Notes under the pieces: model-generated | Seen by the model: the letters and a program-made list of their open reading frames with translations, nothing else | Told to the model about the DNA's origin: nothing | Database searches by the model: none | Origin: Candidatus Bathyarchaeota archaeon | GTDB taxonomy: Archaea > Thermoproteota > Bathyarchaeia > Bathyarchaeales > Bathycorpusculaceae | DNA: 53,832 nt | NCBI GenBank assembly: GCA_022865885.1 | Contig: JALHSQ010000074.1 | Span: forward strand, 1 to 53,832 | Reading direction: 5' to 3' | Translations under genes and position numbers: made by a program | Shown: in pieces, positions 8,035-17,227 of the stretch | How positions within the stretch are numbered: the first letter of the stretch is position 1 | Layout of the letters: every line of letters begins with the position of its first letter

Positions 8035-9339
8035 ATGAGCAAAGCTAACAAACCACACCTAAACCTAGTAATCATGGGACACGTAGACCATGGAAAATCA
8101 ACAACGACAGGCCACCTTCTATATGCTGCAGGAGCAGTCGATGAAAGGACAATAAAGGCTTTTGAAGAAGAAGCCAAGCAGATGGGAAAAGAATCATTCA
8201 AGTTCGCATGGGTCCTGGACAATCTGAAGGAAGAAAGAGAAAGAGGTGTGACGATTGACCTTCGATTCATGAAATTTGAGACAAAGAAATACTATTTCAC
8301 AGTCATAGATGCACCAGGCCACAGAGACTTCGTAAAGAACATGATTACGGGAGCAAGTCAAGCCGACGGCGCCATCCTGTTCTGCTCTGCAAGAAGAGGC
8401 GAGTTTGAAGCAGGCATTGGCCCAGGTGGTCAGACAAGAGAGCACGCTTTTCTGGCTTTCACATTGGGTGTCCGTCAACTGGTTGTCGCAATCAACAAAA
8501 TGGACGACGTATCAGTGAATTGGAGCGAAGATAGATTCAATGAGATCAAGAATGAAGTTTCAAGAATGCTCAAGATGGTCGGCTATAAGGTTGAAAAATT
8601 CCCGTTTATTCCCACTTCAGGATGGACAGGCGATAACCTTGTGAAGAAAAGCGAGCACATGCCATGGTTCAATGGACCCACACTCATCGAGGCATTGGAT
8701 ACTTTTGAGGTTCCTTCCAAGCCAACAAACAAGCCGCTTCGCGTTCCAATCCAAGACGTATACAGTATTACCGGCGTAGGCACAGTACCAGTTGGTAGAG
8801 TTGAAACGGGAATAATCAAGGAAAACGACGTGGTCATCTTCATGCCATCTAACAAGCAAGGAGAAGTCAAGTCACTGGAGATGCACCATGAAAGGATTGC
8901 AAAGGCAGAACCAGGTGACAACATTGGCTTTAACATAAGAGGCGTAGGCAAAGCTGACATTCACCGTGGTGACGTCGCAGGACACGTTAATAACCCGCCG
9001 ACAGTGGCCAAAGAGTTCATTGGCCAGATCATTGTGATATATCACCCTACAGCAATAGCAGCGGGATATACTCCAGTACTTCACTATCACACAGGACAGA
9101 TCGCATGCAAGTTCACCGAACTGATTAAGAAGATGGATTCTCGTTCCGGACAAGTTGTTGAAGAGAAACCAACCTTCTTGAAAACCGGGGACGCCGCTAT
9201 CGTGAGAATGGAGCCTTTACACCCAATTGCAGTGGAGACTTTTTCAGAGTTTGAGGAACTTGGGCGATTTGCAGTTAGAGACATGGGTACTACAGTTTCT
9301 GCTGGCATCATAAAGGAAATCACTAAGAAAGGCCCATAA
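8035..9339 (+). CDS. tuf: Translation elongation factor 1-alpha
   Basis: 434-aa GTPase that carries aminoacyl-tRNA to the ribosomal A site. G1 [12 protein letters not shown], switch [14 protein letters not shown]3 DAPGHRDF and G4 NKMDD are intact. Domains 2 and 3 follow ([18 protein letters not shown]; the C-terminal [16 protein letters not shown]). Archaeal/eukaryotic-type insertions distinguish it from bacterial EF-Tu. An AAAGGA ribosome site lies just before the ATG, and a GCTTAAAATA element about 75 bases upstream may be the promoter. The S10 gene that commonly follows in archaea is absent here. Confidence 0.97.
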   Translation: MSKANKPHLNLVIMGHVDHGKSTTTGHLLYAAGAVDERTIKAFEEEAKQMGKESFKFAWVLDNLKEERERGVTIDLRFMKFETKKYYFTVIDAPGHRDFVKNMITGASQADGAILFCSARRGEFEAGIGPGGQTREHAFLAFTLGVRQLVVAINKMDDVSVNWSEDRFNEIKNEVSRMLKMVGYKVEKFPFIPTSGWTGDNLVKKSEHMPWFNGPTLIEALDTFEVPSKPTNKPLRVPIQDVYSITGVGTVPVGRVETGIIKENDVVIFMPSNKQGEVKSLEMHHERIAKAEPGDNIGFNIRGVGKADIHRGDVAGHVNNPPTVAKEFIGQIIVIYHPTAIAAGYTPVLHYHTGQIACKFTELIKKMDSRSGQVVEEKPTFLKTGDAAIVRMEPLHPIAVETFSEFEELGRFAVRDMGTTVSAGIIKEITKKGP

Positions 9340-9598
9340 ACCTCCACTTTCCCTTTTTATGACTAAGAGCGAATTTTCTACTGGTAACCTTGGTCAGATT
9401 AGTCAAGAATTGATCAATCCTTCGTCTATCACGGATCAGCGATTCTTGGCATGAAGCAGAAGAGATGTTTGCATAATACGATCTAGAGTCACATGCGATT
9501 TGATCAATGCTTTGATCCTGAAAGCATCATGCACGCTAAGATGAAAGCGCAAACAAGATAAATGTCAGAGCAGCGGATACGTAACCAGAGTTGAGTAC
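9340..9598. other. Intergenic region after EF-1alpha
   Basis: A short CCCTTTTT run at about 9352-9359 could end EF-1alpha transcription. The remaining roughly 230 bases show no coding frame and no RNA gene that I can support. Confidence 0.35.
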
Positions 9599-10309
9599 AT
9601 GTCCGACACTGAAACACTGCTCCCTTACTTAAGAGAAAAAAAGGACAGTGAACAGGAACAGCCGACAATCATAGTTGATGGTCGTGAAGCGAGGAGCGCT
9701 CCAAAGATAACCAAAGGTCTGAGGGAGCGAGGAGTCACCGTTCAAACCGCGACTTTGGAGAAGGGTGACTACATTCTATCTGACCTGTGCGCGGTAGAAC
9801 GAAAGACCGTTCAGGATTTTGTTTACACGTTAACGCGCCGTTACCTCTTCGAGCAATTGTTCAGGCTTAAGGAAGTTTACCCGAAATCACTACTCCTTTT
9901 GGAAGGTTACTTGCCCATAATCTACAAGTACAGTAGGATTCAACCAGCTTCTGTATGGGGAGCCATGTTCAATCTGGCAAGGAACGGCATAGCCATAGTA
10001 AACACCACATCATACAAAGAAACAGTGGACTTCCTTTATGTCGCTGCACGACAGGAACAGGTAGTTGAAAAACGGTCCCCGGTAGTCCATGCATTCAAGA
10101 AAGTCGACAGCACGACTGACGCGCAAGTATACTTTGTGGCAAGCTTGCCCAACATCGGAAGAGAGAAAGCCATTGCGATACTCAAATCGTATCAAACCCC
10201 GATAAATGCCCTGATAAACGTTGACGACTGGTCTGAGACCGTGCATGGTCTTGGGCCAAAAATAAGCAGTAAGGCTAAAGAGGTACTGAGCAGTCCTTAC
10301 AAGGAGTGA
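9599..10309 (+). CDS. XPF/ERCC4-type structure-specific endonuclease
   Basis: 236-aa repair nuclease of the short archaeal XPF type: nuclease domain plus helix-hairpin-helix domain, without the Hef helicase. It would cut branched DNA (flaps, forks) on one strand. The active site is complete: IIVDGRE (Asp27), GDYILSDL (Asp57) and the ERKTVQDF signature (Glu67-Arg68-Lys69, Asp73). The C-terminal part (about 165-230) contains the helix-hairpin-helix stretches ASLPNIGREKAIAIL and VHGLGPKISSKA. Crenarchaeal homologues need PCNA; I did not identify a certain PCNA-binding tail. It is followed 7 bases later by a small unknown gene. Confidence 0.92.
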   Translation: MSDTETLLPYLREKKDSEQEQPTIIVDGREARSAPKITKGLRERGVTVQTATLEKGDYILSDLCAVERKTVQDFVYTLTRRYLFEQLFRLKEVYPKSLLLLEGYLPIIYKYSRIQPASVWGAMFNLARNGIAIVNTTSYKETVDFLYVAARQEQVVEKRSPVVHAFKKVDSTTDAQVYFVASLPNIGREKAIAILKSYQTPINALINVDDWSETVHGLGPKISSKAKEVLSSPYKE

Positions 10310-10316
10310 AAAGAAG

Positions 10317-10682
10317 ATGGATGTGGATGTTTCACCGACAAGGAAAGTGGCGATCCTAGGTTTAGATAGACGTTCAGCCAGCAATATCGCATGGTGTGCC
10401 GCAACTTATGGCATAACAAGACTGTACTGGCTAAATGGCTACATCTTATGCTTGGAAGTATACGAGAAATCCTTCGAACACGAACTGAAACACAAAGAGT
10501 TTCCAGTGAGCCAGATATGCTATGCCGAATTTCCGAAATACGAGAAAACCTTGGAGGTTGACAAGAGCCTTCAGATTCCAATAGTGGACGTCTCGGACAT
10601 GGAACTCTTCAGAAGCATACTGAAAGCCATATTGGAAAACGAGAAACAGACTGCTACCACTTCAAAAACGAAAGGCGCTTAG
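10317..10682 (+). CDS. Uncharacterised 121-aa protein
   Basis: Not recognised. It begins 7 bases after the XPF nuclease gene and is probably cotranscribed with it. The start has an alternating hydrophobic stretch (KVAILGLDRRSASNIAWCAA) that looks like a beta strand followed by a helix. The middle is rich in aromatic residues (LYWLNGYILCLEVYEK). The last 15 residues are polar and probably disordered. No metal-binding cysteine pairs or membrane helices are seen. Its end overlaps the end of convergent iorB by 4 bases. Confidence 0.6.
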   Translation: MDVDVSPTRKVAILGLDRRSASNIAWCAATYGITRLYWLNGYILCLEVYEKSFEHELKHKEFPVSQICYAEFPKYEKTLEVDKSLQIPIVDVSDMELFRSILKAILENEKQTATTSKTKGA

Positions 10683-11278
10683 GCTTTCTTCTTCACGTAT
10701 TCATAACCAAGCTTGAATGCTTTTATGTTCATTTCCACCTGCTTCGTTGGTACAAGTTCTTGAATGGAGCTGATTACACTTTCTGTTCTGACTGGTAGCT
10801 TGTCCGTGGCTGTCAAAGCACCTATCAAGACAATGTTACGTGTCAGGATGCTTCCAGCCTCCTCCGCCAATCTCTCAGTCTCGACGATGATGAGTTTTTC
10901 AGTAAAACGGTGAATCTTTTTCACGATTTCTTCAATGCCTGGGTAAGCCATCTTCTTTACTGCAAGTTCTGTAGGCGGAATCCTCTCGTTGCTCATTATT
11001 ACAAGCGTCTTTTCTGAAGCATACCTAAGACTTCGGAGCGTCTCCAGCGGTTCAAACCCCAAGATAATGTCTGCCTCGCCTTCCAGAATCGTTGACGCTA
11101 GGACATGCTCGCCTATTCTCACACTAGAGGTCACCGCACCGCCTCGCTGAGCCATCCCATGTATTTCGCTCACTCGCACATTCAAACAGTCCTTAACAGC
11201 GGCAACTCCTAGGATCTCTGCTGCCAAAATCGTGCCCTGCCCGCCAACGCCAGCTAACACGATATTACATTCGCTCAT
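10679..11278 (-). CDS. iorB: Indolepyruvate ferredoxin oxidoreductase, beta subunit
   Basis: 199-aa subunit of the complex that oxidatively decarboxylates aryl pyruvates from Trp, Phe and Tyr to aryl-acetyl-CoA, reducing ferredoxin. It shows the gamma-domain fold of 2-oxoacid oxidoreductases: NIVLAGVGGQGTILAAEILG, VSEIHGMAQRGGAVTSSVRIG and EADIILGFEPLETLR. I placed the start at ATG 11278, two bases after the iorA stop, with AGGA just upstream; a longer frame reaches 11296 inside iorA. Cotranscribed with iorA. Confidence 0.94.
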   Translation of the reverse strand: MSECNIVLAGVGGQGTILAAEILGVAAVKDCLNVRVSEIHGMAQRGGAVTSSVRIGEHVLASTILEGEADIILGFEPLETLRSLRYASEKTLVIMSNERIPPTELAVKKMAYPGIEEIVKKIHRFTEKLIIVETERLAEEAGSILTRNIVLIGALTATDKLPVRTESVISSIQELVPTKQVEMNIKAFKLGYEYVKKKA

Positions 11279-11280
11279 TC

Positions 11281-13158
11281 CTAGCCACTCCCGCATCCTA
11301 TGGCGTTAAATGGACATACTGAGGCGCAGAGTCCACACGATACGCAAAGAGTCTTATCGATGCTCACTTTCCCGCTTTCAAGAACCAATGCTGGGCAGCC
11401 AAGAAGCTTTATACAACTCATGCAGTTCGTGCAGGCATCCGTTATCTTGCAGGGCACTATCGCCACGCCTTTTCTTTTCCGTTCCCTAACATCCATAAGT
11501 GTGCATGGTGCACGAAAGATAACTACTGAAGGTCCGGGCTGCTGCAATGCCTCTTTCAAAACTGCCGCAGCTTCCTTGAGATGGAAAGGATTAGCTATTC
11601 TCACATACTTCACTCCACATCCCCTAGAAACTTCTTCGATACTGACTTTTTCAGAGTAGCCACCTACTCCTCTTAAGCCCGTTCCAGGGTGCGGCTGGTG
11701 TCCAGTCATTGCCGTTGTGGTGTTGTCCAAGACCGCTAGTGTGACCTTGGCATCGTTGTACACTGCGTTTACGAGGCCGGGCATTGCTGCGTGAAAAAAG
11801 GTCGAGTCGCCAACTATGGCAATCGTTGGTTTGTCTGTTGCTCTTCTCATTCCCTGTGCCGTGCTTATGGCCGAGCCCATGCAGATGAGAAGGTCGCCGA
11901 CGTTCAAAGGTGGTGTGGCGCCAAGGGCGTAGCAGCCTATGTCTGTTGGGTAGTTCGCGTTTTCTCCTCCAACTTTCTTAATTGTGTAAAAGGATGCTCT
12001 ATGGGGACAGCCAGCGCACAGAATTGGCGGCCTCGGGGGCAATCCGTTGGCGATTTCGGCGTAGGCTTTGTCAGTTTTCTCAAAGTCAAGTGGCAACTTT
12101 TTACCTGTTATTTCTGCTAGACCCGTTGCAACGGCGCGCGTGGAGAGTTCTCCCTTTCTTGGGAAATATTGTCTGTTTGTTTTTCCGTGGATCTCGATAT
12201 TCGGTGCATGATCCTTTGCTATGGCTTTGATCTGCACTTCCAAGAACGGTTCAAGCTCTTCTACGACTATTACTTTTTTATGCTTCTTCAGGAATTCTGC
12301 AATCATTTTCTCTGGGAGTGGGTGAGTTATTCCTAGTTTGAGTATGCTGGCGTCCAGATCTATCAGTCTTGAGGCTTCAACAGCATAATTGTAGGCTGAG
12401 CCCGAAGAGATCAGGCCGATCGAGTTTTTTCCTTCACGTCCAATTGTGTTGTATGGTGAGCTTTCACTGATCTCCTTGGCTTTTTCCATTTTTCCCAACA
12501 TGCTGACATGCATCAATCTAGCATGGGCGGGAATCATGACCATTCGCTTTGGTTCCCTAATCAACTCTCCCTTGAGTTTGGGTTTGGCCAATTTTCCGTA
12601 TTCGACAGGGCCACGAGTGTGGTTTACACGGGTTGTCGTTCTAAGTAAAACGGGCAGTCCGAGTTTTTCCGAGATTTCAAAAGCTGACTGTGTCATTTTC
12701 TTGGCTTCTTGTGGATTGGATGGCTCCAAACATGGTAGATTTGAAAGCAAAGCATAATATCGATTGTCCTGTTCGTTTTGTGAACTGTAGCATTCAGGAT
12801 CATCTGCCGTGACTATTACGTAGCCGCCTCTTACGCCAATGTAAGCCAGAGTCATGATGGCGTCCGCAGCTACATTCAACCCGACGTGCTTCATTGCAGT
12901 TAATGCCCTGACTCCGCAGTTCGCCGCGCCTGCAGCCACCTCAACAGCAACGATTTCATTTGTCGAATACTCCATGTACAAACCTGCTTCCGCAGCTATT
13001 TCAGAAATAGAATCTCCTATTTCCGAGGCTGGTGTGCCAGGGTAGGTTGTGACCATGCCTACTTCAGACTCGAGAATTCCTCTGGCGATGGCTTCGTTGC
13101 CGAGTAAAAGCACTCTCTTATTAGGTTCATTTCTTAGCAATATGCGTAGATCGGGCAA
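11281..13158 (-). CDS. iorA: Indolepyruvate ferredoxin oxidoreductase, alpha subunit
   Basis: 625-aa thiamine-diphosphate and iron-sulfur subunit. The N-terminal pyrimidine-binding domain contains TTYPGTPASEIGDS. The thiamine-diphosphate domain has CAGCPHRASF, GDSTFFHAAMPGLVNAVYN (GDG-like motif with metal ligands) and the fermenter-type LDNTTTAMTGHQPHPG motif. The C-terminal ferredoxin-like domain carries two clusters, CTNCMSCIKLLGCP and CVSCGLCASVCP; the former has an irregular spacing that is common in IorA. Starts with TTG 13158, preceded by GGGAG. With iorB it supports aromatic amino-acid fermentation. Confidence 0.95.
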   Translation of the reverse strand: MPDLRILLRNEPNKRVLLLGNEAIARGILESEVGMVTTYPGTPASEIGDSISEIAAEAGLYMEYSTNEIVAVEVAAGAANCGVRALTAMKHVGLNVAADAIMTLAYIGVRGGYVIVTADDPECYSSQNEQDNRYYALLSNLPCLEPSNPQEAKKMTQSAFEISEKLGLPVLLRTTTRVNHTRGPVEYGKLAKPKLKGELIREPKRMVMIPAHARLMHVSMLGKMEKAKEISESSPYNTIGREGKNSIGLISSGSAYNYAVEASRLIDLDASILKLGITHPLPEKMIAEFLKKHKKVIVVEELEPFLEVQIKAIAKDHAPNIEIHGKTNRQYFPRKGELSTRAVATGLAEITGKKLPLDFEKTDKAYAEIANGLPPRPPILCAGCPHRASFYTIKKVGGENANYPTDIGCYALGATPPLNVGDLLICMGSAISTAQGMRRATDKPTIAIVGDSTFFHAAMPGLVNAVYNDAKVTLAVLDNTTTAMTGHQPHPGTGLRGVGGYSEKVSIEEVSRGCGVKYVRIANPFHLKEAAAVLKEALQQPGPSVVIFRAPCTLMDVRERKRKGVAIVPCKITDACTNCMSCIKLLGCPALVLESGKVSIDKTLCVSCGLCASVCPFNAIGCGSG

Positions 13159-13286
13159 AGCAATTTTCTCCCGTTGAGAAGAGATTCTGATAGAATCAGC
13201 GTTTCACATATAACTTTTGGTTGGAAAACCTGAAGCAGCAATGGGTGAAGAGACCCTGTCTTTTCCCTATCTGATTAGGCTTGGGT

Positions 13287-13943
13287 TCACTGAACTAGCT
13301 TTAGCCGTTTCAGATCTTTCACAATTCTCTCTAAGGCTACTTCGGGTGGCATGTTCACTTCTTTGCATTTGAACTCGATTTGGGGAAACTTTCTTTCCTT
13401 GTAGTATTGCAGAACTGGCTGAGTTTGGCGCTCGTAGACTCCTATTCTTTCTTTGATGACTTCTGATGTGTCGTCTGAGCGCTGGTAGAGTTGTCCGCCG
13501 CATTTGTCGCAAACACCTTCTTTCTTGGGCTTAAGATGGCGAATATTGTAGATTTCGCCGCAGTTCTTGCAGATTCTTCGCGTGGATAGTCGCTCGATGA
13601 TTATCCAGTCGGGTACATCGAGTTGGATGACTACGTCAATTGGGACAATTCCTTCAAGCGCCTTGGCTTGTTCGATGGTGCGGGGAAATCCGTCTAAGAT
13701 GAAACCCTTGCTCTTGGAAGTCTTGGCCAGTCGTTGTTTCAAGACTTCTATTACGACGTTGTCTGGGACAAGTAAGCCTTTTTCCACATATTGCTTCACT
13801 TTGTTGCCTAACTGGGTGTGTTCTTTCATAATCTCACGAAAGATGTCCCCCATGGCAACAACGTCTACGCCCAGCTGAGCTTGCAGTCGCGAAGCATAGG
13901 TACCCTTGCCTGATCCTGGTGGACCAAATATAATGGCTTTCAT
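13287..13943 (-). CDS. adk: Adenylate kinase with zinc-binding lid
   Basis: 218-aa enzyme interconverting AMP + ATP and 2 ADP. P-loop GPPGSGKG (7-14), AMP-binding MGDIFREI and GFPRT, and a lid with four cysteines, CKNC (125, 128) and CDKC (145, 148), as in zinc-bearing bacterial-type kinases. It is of the bacterial long form, not the archaeal trimeric AdkA. Its product level bears on the AMP pathway near the other end of the window. GGGAG lies 11 bases before the ATG and a TTTATAT element lies about 65 bases upstream. Confidence 0.95.
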   Translation of the reverse strand: MKAIIFGPPGSGKGTYASRLQAQLGVDVVAMGDIFREIMKEHTQLGNKVKQYVEKGLLVPDNVVIEVLKQRLAKTSKSKGFILDGFPRTIEQAKALEGIVPIDVVIQLDVPDWIIIERLSTRRICKNCGEIYNIRHLKPKKEGVCDKCGGQLYQRSDDTSEVIKERIGVYERQTQPVLQYYKERKFPQIEFKCKEVNMPPEVALERIVKDLKRLKLVQ

Positions 13944-14098
13944 TTCATTATATTCTCCCTTTTTTATTTCTACAAGGTTGGATGCGGTAGGTTCTTGAGT
14001 CGCTTTGATATAAATGCTTTCAAATGATTTTTGAAATTGCAGCGCTCTTTTCGACTCTCTGGAAAAAATGGATAAGAAAGGGTTTGCAGTGATGCGTG

Positions 14099-14881
14099 TT
14101 ACTTGCCTTTGAATACGGGTTTTCTTTTTTCGCTGAAAGCCCGAACGCCTTCTTGAAGATCCTCTGTTGACGCTACGACGCCAAATCCTTCGCGTTCTAA
14201 TGCTAAAGCGGAATCAAGACTTATGTCGGCGCCCTTGTTGATTAGCGCTTTAGAGACTCTGAGGGCTACAGGAGCTTTTGCTGCCAATTCCAAAGCGAGT
14301 TGCCGTACTGTCTCCGTGAATTTGTCTGCCGGCACGGTCATGTTGACTATGCCGAGTTGCTCAGCTACTTTTGCATCGATGATCTTTCCTGTGAGAACAA
14401 GCTCTTTGGCTTTTCCTCTTCCCACTAGGCGTGTGAGTCGTTGGGTCCCACCCCACCCTGGGATTAGACCGATGTTGATTTCCGTTTGTCCCATGCGCGA
14501 ATTCTCTGAAGCAATTCGAAGATCGCATGACATGGCTACCTCAAGGCCGCCGCCTAAAGCGTAGCCGTTCAATGCTGCTATGACTGGTTTCTCTAGGTTT
14601 TCAAGTGCGAGGCAGAGTTTTTCACCCATTAGTGAAAGCTCTCTTGCTTTTAGCGCGTTCATTCCAATCATGGCTTTTATGTCGGCGCCCGCTGAGAACG
14701 CTTTTTGTCCTGCTCCGGTAAGCACTACAACGCGTACGTTCTCGTCATTTTTGGCGTCATCTAAAGCGTGCAATACTTCCTCTACAACTTCTTTGCTGAA
14801 CGCGTTCAGTGCTTCGGGGCGATTCAGAGTTATTGTAGCTATTCTTTCACTTTTTTCATATATTACGAGTTTGAACTCCAT
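14099..14881 (-). CDS. Enoyl-CoA hydratase (crotonase family)
   Basis: 260-aa beta-oxidation enzyme hydrating trans-2-enoyl-CoA. Oxyanion-hole motifs FSAGADIKAM and NGYALGGGLEVAMSCDLRIA, and both catalytic glutamates (in GGGLE and in TEINIGLIPGWGGTQRL) are present. I start it at ATG 14881, preceded by GAGAAGG; the open frame runs on upstream into the dehydrogenase gene, which would be wrong. It begins 14 bases after the 3-hydroxyacyl-CoA dehydrogenase stop, so the two successive steps are encoded in one operon. Confidence 0.94.
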   Translation of the reverse strand: MEFKLVIYEKSERIATITLNRPEALNAFSKEVVEEVLHALDDAKNDENVRVVVLTGAGQKAFSAGADIKAMIGMNALKARELSLMGEKLCLALENLEKPVIAALNGYALGGGLEVAMSCDLRIASENSRMGQTEINIGLIPGWGGTQRLTRLVGRGKAKELVLTGKIIDAKVAEQLGIVNMTVPADKFTETVRQLALELAAKAPVALRVSKALINKGADISLDSALALEREGFGVVASTEDLQEGVRAFSEKRKPVFKGK

Positions 14882-14895
14882 ATGTTTTGCCTTCT

Positions 14896-15762
14896 CTATC
14901 TTTGTGTCCAGTCGTAGAAGCCTTTTCCGGTTTTTCTTCCCAAGAGCTGCGCCTTTACCATTTGTTTTAAACCTGTGCTGGGGTGGAATTTTGGATCCAA
15001 TTCCTTTGTCAGAACTTCTGCGATGGCTAATGTTGTATCTGAACCTATGTAGTCCAGAAGCATGAGCGGTCCCATAGGCCAATTTAACCCTAGTTTTATG
15101 GCTTTATCAATGTCATCCCTATCAGCTGTACCTTCCCAGTATATTGCAGCCGCCTCGTTAAGGGCTGGGATAAGTATGCGGTTCACGATGAATCCTGGGC
15201 AGTCTTTCTTGACGAGGACGGTCTCTTTCTCCATTCTTCGGGCAACTTCTAGGATGGTTTGTGTGGTTTCATCGGAGGTCTGTGCTCCCCTTATGACTTC
15301 AATCAGTTTCATGAGTTGTGGCGGATTGAAGAAGTGCATTCCACAGACCTTTTGCGGGCGTTTTGTGGCTGATGCAAGCTCCGTGATGCTGACTGATGAC
15401 GTGTTAGAGGCTATTATTGCGTGTTCTGGGGCGTAGTTGTCAACTTCTCGGAAGAGTGCCTTTTTCAACTCGATGTTCTCTGGCGCGGCTTCAATGATTA
15501 GGTCAGCGGTTGAAACTGCCTCCTTGAGATCGAGCGTCGGGTGGATTCTTGCAAGAGTTTCGTTCATTTGGGTCTCTGTCATCTGTCCTTTCTTAACGAA
15601 ACGTTGGAGGCTTTCGCGAATCATGGTCATACCATTGTCAATGAATCTCTGTTCAATGTCTCGCATGTACACTTCGAACTTGCCGATTTGAGTGGCTACT
15701 TGCGTGATTCCATGACCCATCAGGCCGGCTCCTAAGACTGCAATTTTCTTGATTTCTGTCAA
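14896..15762 (-). CDS. 3-hydroxyacyl-CoA / 3-hydroxybutyryl-CoA dehydrogenase
   Basis: 288-aa NAD-dependent dehydrogenase. The N-terminal Rossmann domain has VLGAGLMGHGI. The catalytic serine is in SNTSSVSIT and the His-Glu dyad includes CGMHFFNPPQLMKLIEVI. The C-terminal dimerisation domain ends GRKTGKGFYDW. Size matches the single-domain Hbd/PaaH type. The TTG at 15762 is favoured as start because GGAGAAGG (15771-15778 on this strand) lies 8 bases before it; the TTG six codons upstream has no ribosome site. It is the first gene of the dehydrogenase-hydratase pair. Confidence 0.93.
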   Translation of the reverse strand: MTEIKKIAVLGAGLMGHGITQVATQIGKFEVYMRDIEQRFIDNGMTMIRESLQRFVKKGQMTETQMNETLARIHPTLDLKEAVSTADLIIEAAPENIELKKALFREVDNYAPEHAIIASNTSSVSITELASATKRPQKVCGMHFFNPPQLMKLIEVIRGAQTSDETTQTILEVARRMEKETVLVKKDCPGFIVNRILIPALNEAAAIYWEGTADRDDIDKAIKLGLNWPMGPLMLLDYIGSDTTLAIAEVLTKELDPKFHPSTGLKQMVKAQLLGRKTGKGFYDWTQR

Positions 15763-15805
15763 GATTTTCGCCTTCTCCAAGTTGAGAAATTAGTTTGATG
15801 TATCG

Positions 15806-15830
15806 GTAACGATATAAATAGTTTGGTTAC
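15806..15830 (-). promoter_or_regulatory. TATA box flanked by an inverted repeat, beta-oxidation operon
   Basis: On the minus strand TATTTATATC (15811-15820) is a good archaeal TATA box, placing transcription start near 15789 and giving a leader of about 27 bases that includes the ribosome site. GTAAC (15806-15810) and GTTAC (15826-15830) form an inverted repeat with a 15-base spacer exactly around it. Binding there would block TBP, so this is a candidate repressor site. Confidence 0.35.
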
Positions 15831-15837
15831 TACTATG

Positions 15838-16212
15838 CTATAAGCCCCCATTTCCCTTATGATTGTCGCAGACAATCGGCCCAAGAATCACCGCGGCAAT
15901 AAGAAGGATGGTTCCCCAAAGCGTCAATGAATTCACAGCAATTATGAGACCTGAAATCCATGCCATCCCAACTATGAAAAGCCCCAACGGCCCAGCCATC
16001 TGCCAAGTTCCCAAGATCCCTGTTACCGTTGTAGCCAGAATAATGAGAACAATTATCAATGAGACTAAAATCTCATTGTTCGGAATAGTAGCCCTCAGAA
16101 GCGCCTTCATAACCTCCTCCTCGGGGTCGACGCCTATCCAAGTGAACAAGCCTCCTAGGAAGCCAAAGCTTAAGACAAATTCTTGAAGGAAGACATCAGA
16201 TTTAGTTGCCAC
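15838..16212 (-). CDS. Small integral membrane protein, unknown function
   Basis: 124 aa, not recognised. A short hydrophobic stretch near the N-terminus (about 11-27) is followed by a charged segment with GVDPEEEVMKAL, then three membrane helices at about 47-68, 73-93 and 95-114. No catalytic motif is seen. Its end lies close to the promoter of the beta-oxidation operon, reading the same way. Confidence 0.6.
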   Translation of the reverse strand: MATKSDVFLQEFVLSFGFLGGLFTWIGVDPEEEVMKALLRATIPNNEILVSLIIVLIILATTVTGILGTWQMAGPLGLFIVGMAWISGLIIAVNSLTLWGTILLIAAVILGPIVCDNHKGNGGL

Positions 16213-16264
16213 AATTCACTCTACGCAGTCCCCTACGCTTTAAATGTTTCATCAGCAACACGCT

Positions 16265-17119
16265 TCAAGATGCCCGTTTCAATGTCGTCTTTCCGAAAGG
16301 TCTAGGCGCAAAAACCAAATCCCTAGCTCCTAGCAAAATGATGTAAAAAATGACTAGGCGACAGAAATCATCGAGCTTGCCATAGCATTGAGTTCCAAAT
16401 TCTTTCAATGAGAGACTCTTAGAATATTCAGGCCTGACCTTGGTTGCTCGGTCTCTGAAGCTCATCACTTTGCTTGCATCATCATAGTTGAACCTTGCAT
16501 GGGCAATGGCGTTTCTTATACGATCATTGTATCCCTCAAAGAAAACTGGGTCTAGGTTCTTCTTGAAAGTCCTAATGCCTGTTTCTTTGATTGCCTCATA
16601 GTCGATGCTCACTCCGTCTGTAGCCTTTTGAAAAGTGTAGAGCATTCTGATATTTTCATCGTACACACCTTCCACAAAAACAAGATACATGAAGCAGCTG
16701 CTATAGTATCTGCCACTTTCACTGAGATTTTTCGATGCTACCAACTCAAGATATATCCTTCCAAGATTGTTGAGAGCTTCAGTGCCTGTCTCCAATTCAG
16801 GCAAGATTTTATCGAAGGTTTCTTTTGACTTTTGAAGACCCAATTTCCCTATCATGCCATTGATAGTCTTTTCCAAAGCCATGTAGCACTTTTCTCGGTA
16901 CTTCCAGTTTCCGTCACTGCCAACAAAGTCATTCTTGAATGCTAGTTTGACATCGTTCCAGTCATCCTCAATCTCGCCAAATGTCACCTTTGGAAGAAGA
17001 AGATCCTTTGACAATCGCTTTAGCCAACTCGATGTATGCGGAAAGCTCTTTTCAAACCGCATAGCTAGCTTATTCAGTTCGCCTGCTCTTTCACTTAATC
17101 CCATGACTTGACCTGACAA
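16265..17119 (-). CDS. Uncharacterised protein with a HEPN-like RNAIAH motif
   Basis: 284 aa, family not recognised. It is mainly helical and soluble in appearance. Near residues 204-212 it reads DRIRNAIAHARFNYDD, giving an arginine, four residues, then histidine. This is the Rx4-6H signature of HEPN RNases and HEPN nucleotide-binding partners, placed before a strongly helical C-terminus that would complete the HEPN helices. The first 150 residues resemble no domain I know. No nucleotidyltransferase or other antitoxin partner lies alongside. The HEPN call is tentative; a short R-x4-H motif can occur by chance. Confidence 0.55.
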   Translation of the reverse strand: MSGQVMGLSERAGELNKLAMRFEKSFPHTSSWLKRLSKDLLLPKVTFGEIEDDWNDVKLAFKNDFVGSDGNWKYREKCYMALEKTINGMIGKLGLQKSKETFDKILPELETGTEALNNLGRIYLELVASKNLSESGRYYSSCFMYLVFVEGVYDENIRMLYTFQKATDGVSIDYEAIKETGIRTFKKNLDPVFFEGYNDRIRNAIAHARFNYDDASKVMSFRDRATKVRPEYSKSLSLKEFGTQCYGKLDDFCRLVIFYIILLGARDLVFAPRPFGKTTLKRAS

Positions 17120-17227
17120 GTCTATTCACTAGCTCATGCATTACTCAATGCGCGCGCTATAAGTTTGGTTATTTCACTCTCACACGCGAACAATTGCTCG
17201 GCTGGCCTCCTTGGGAGCAAGAGAACT

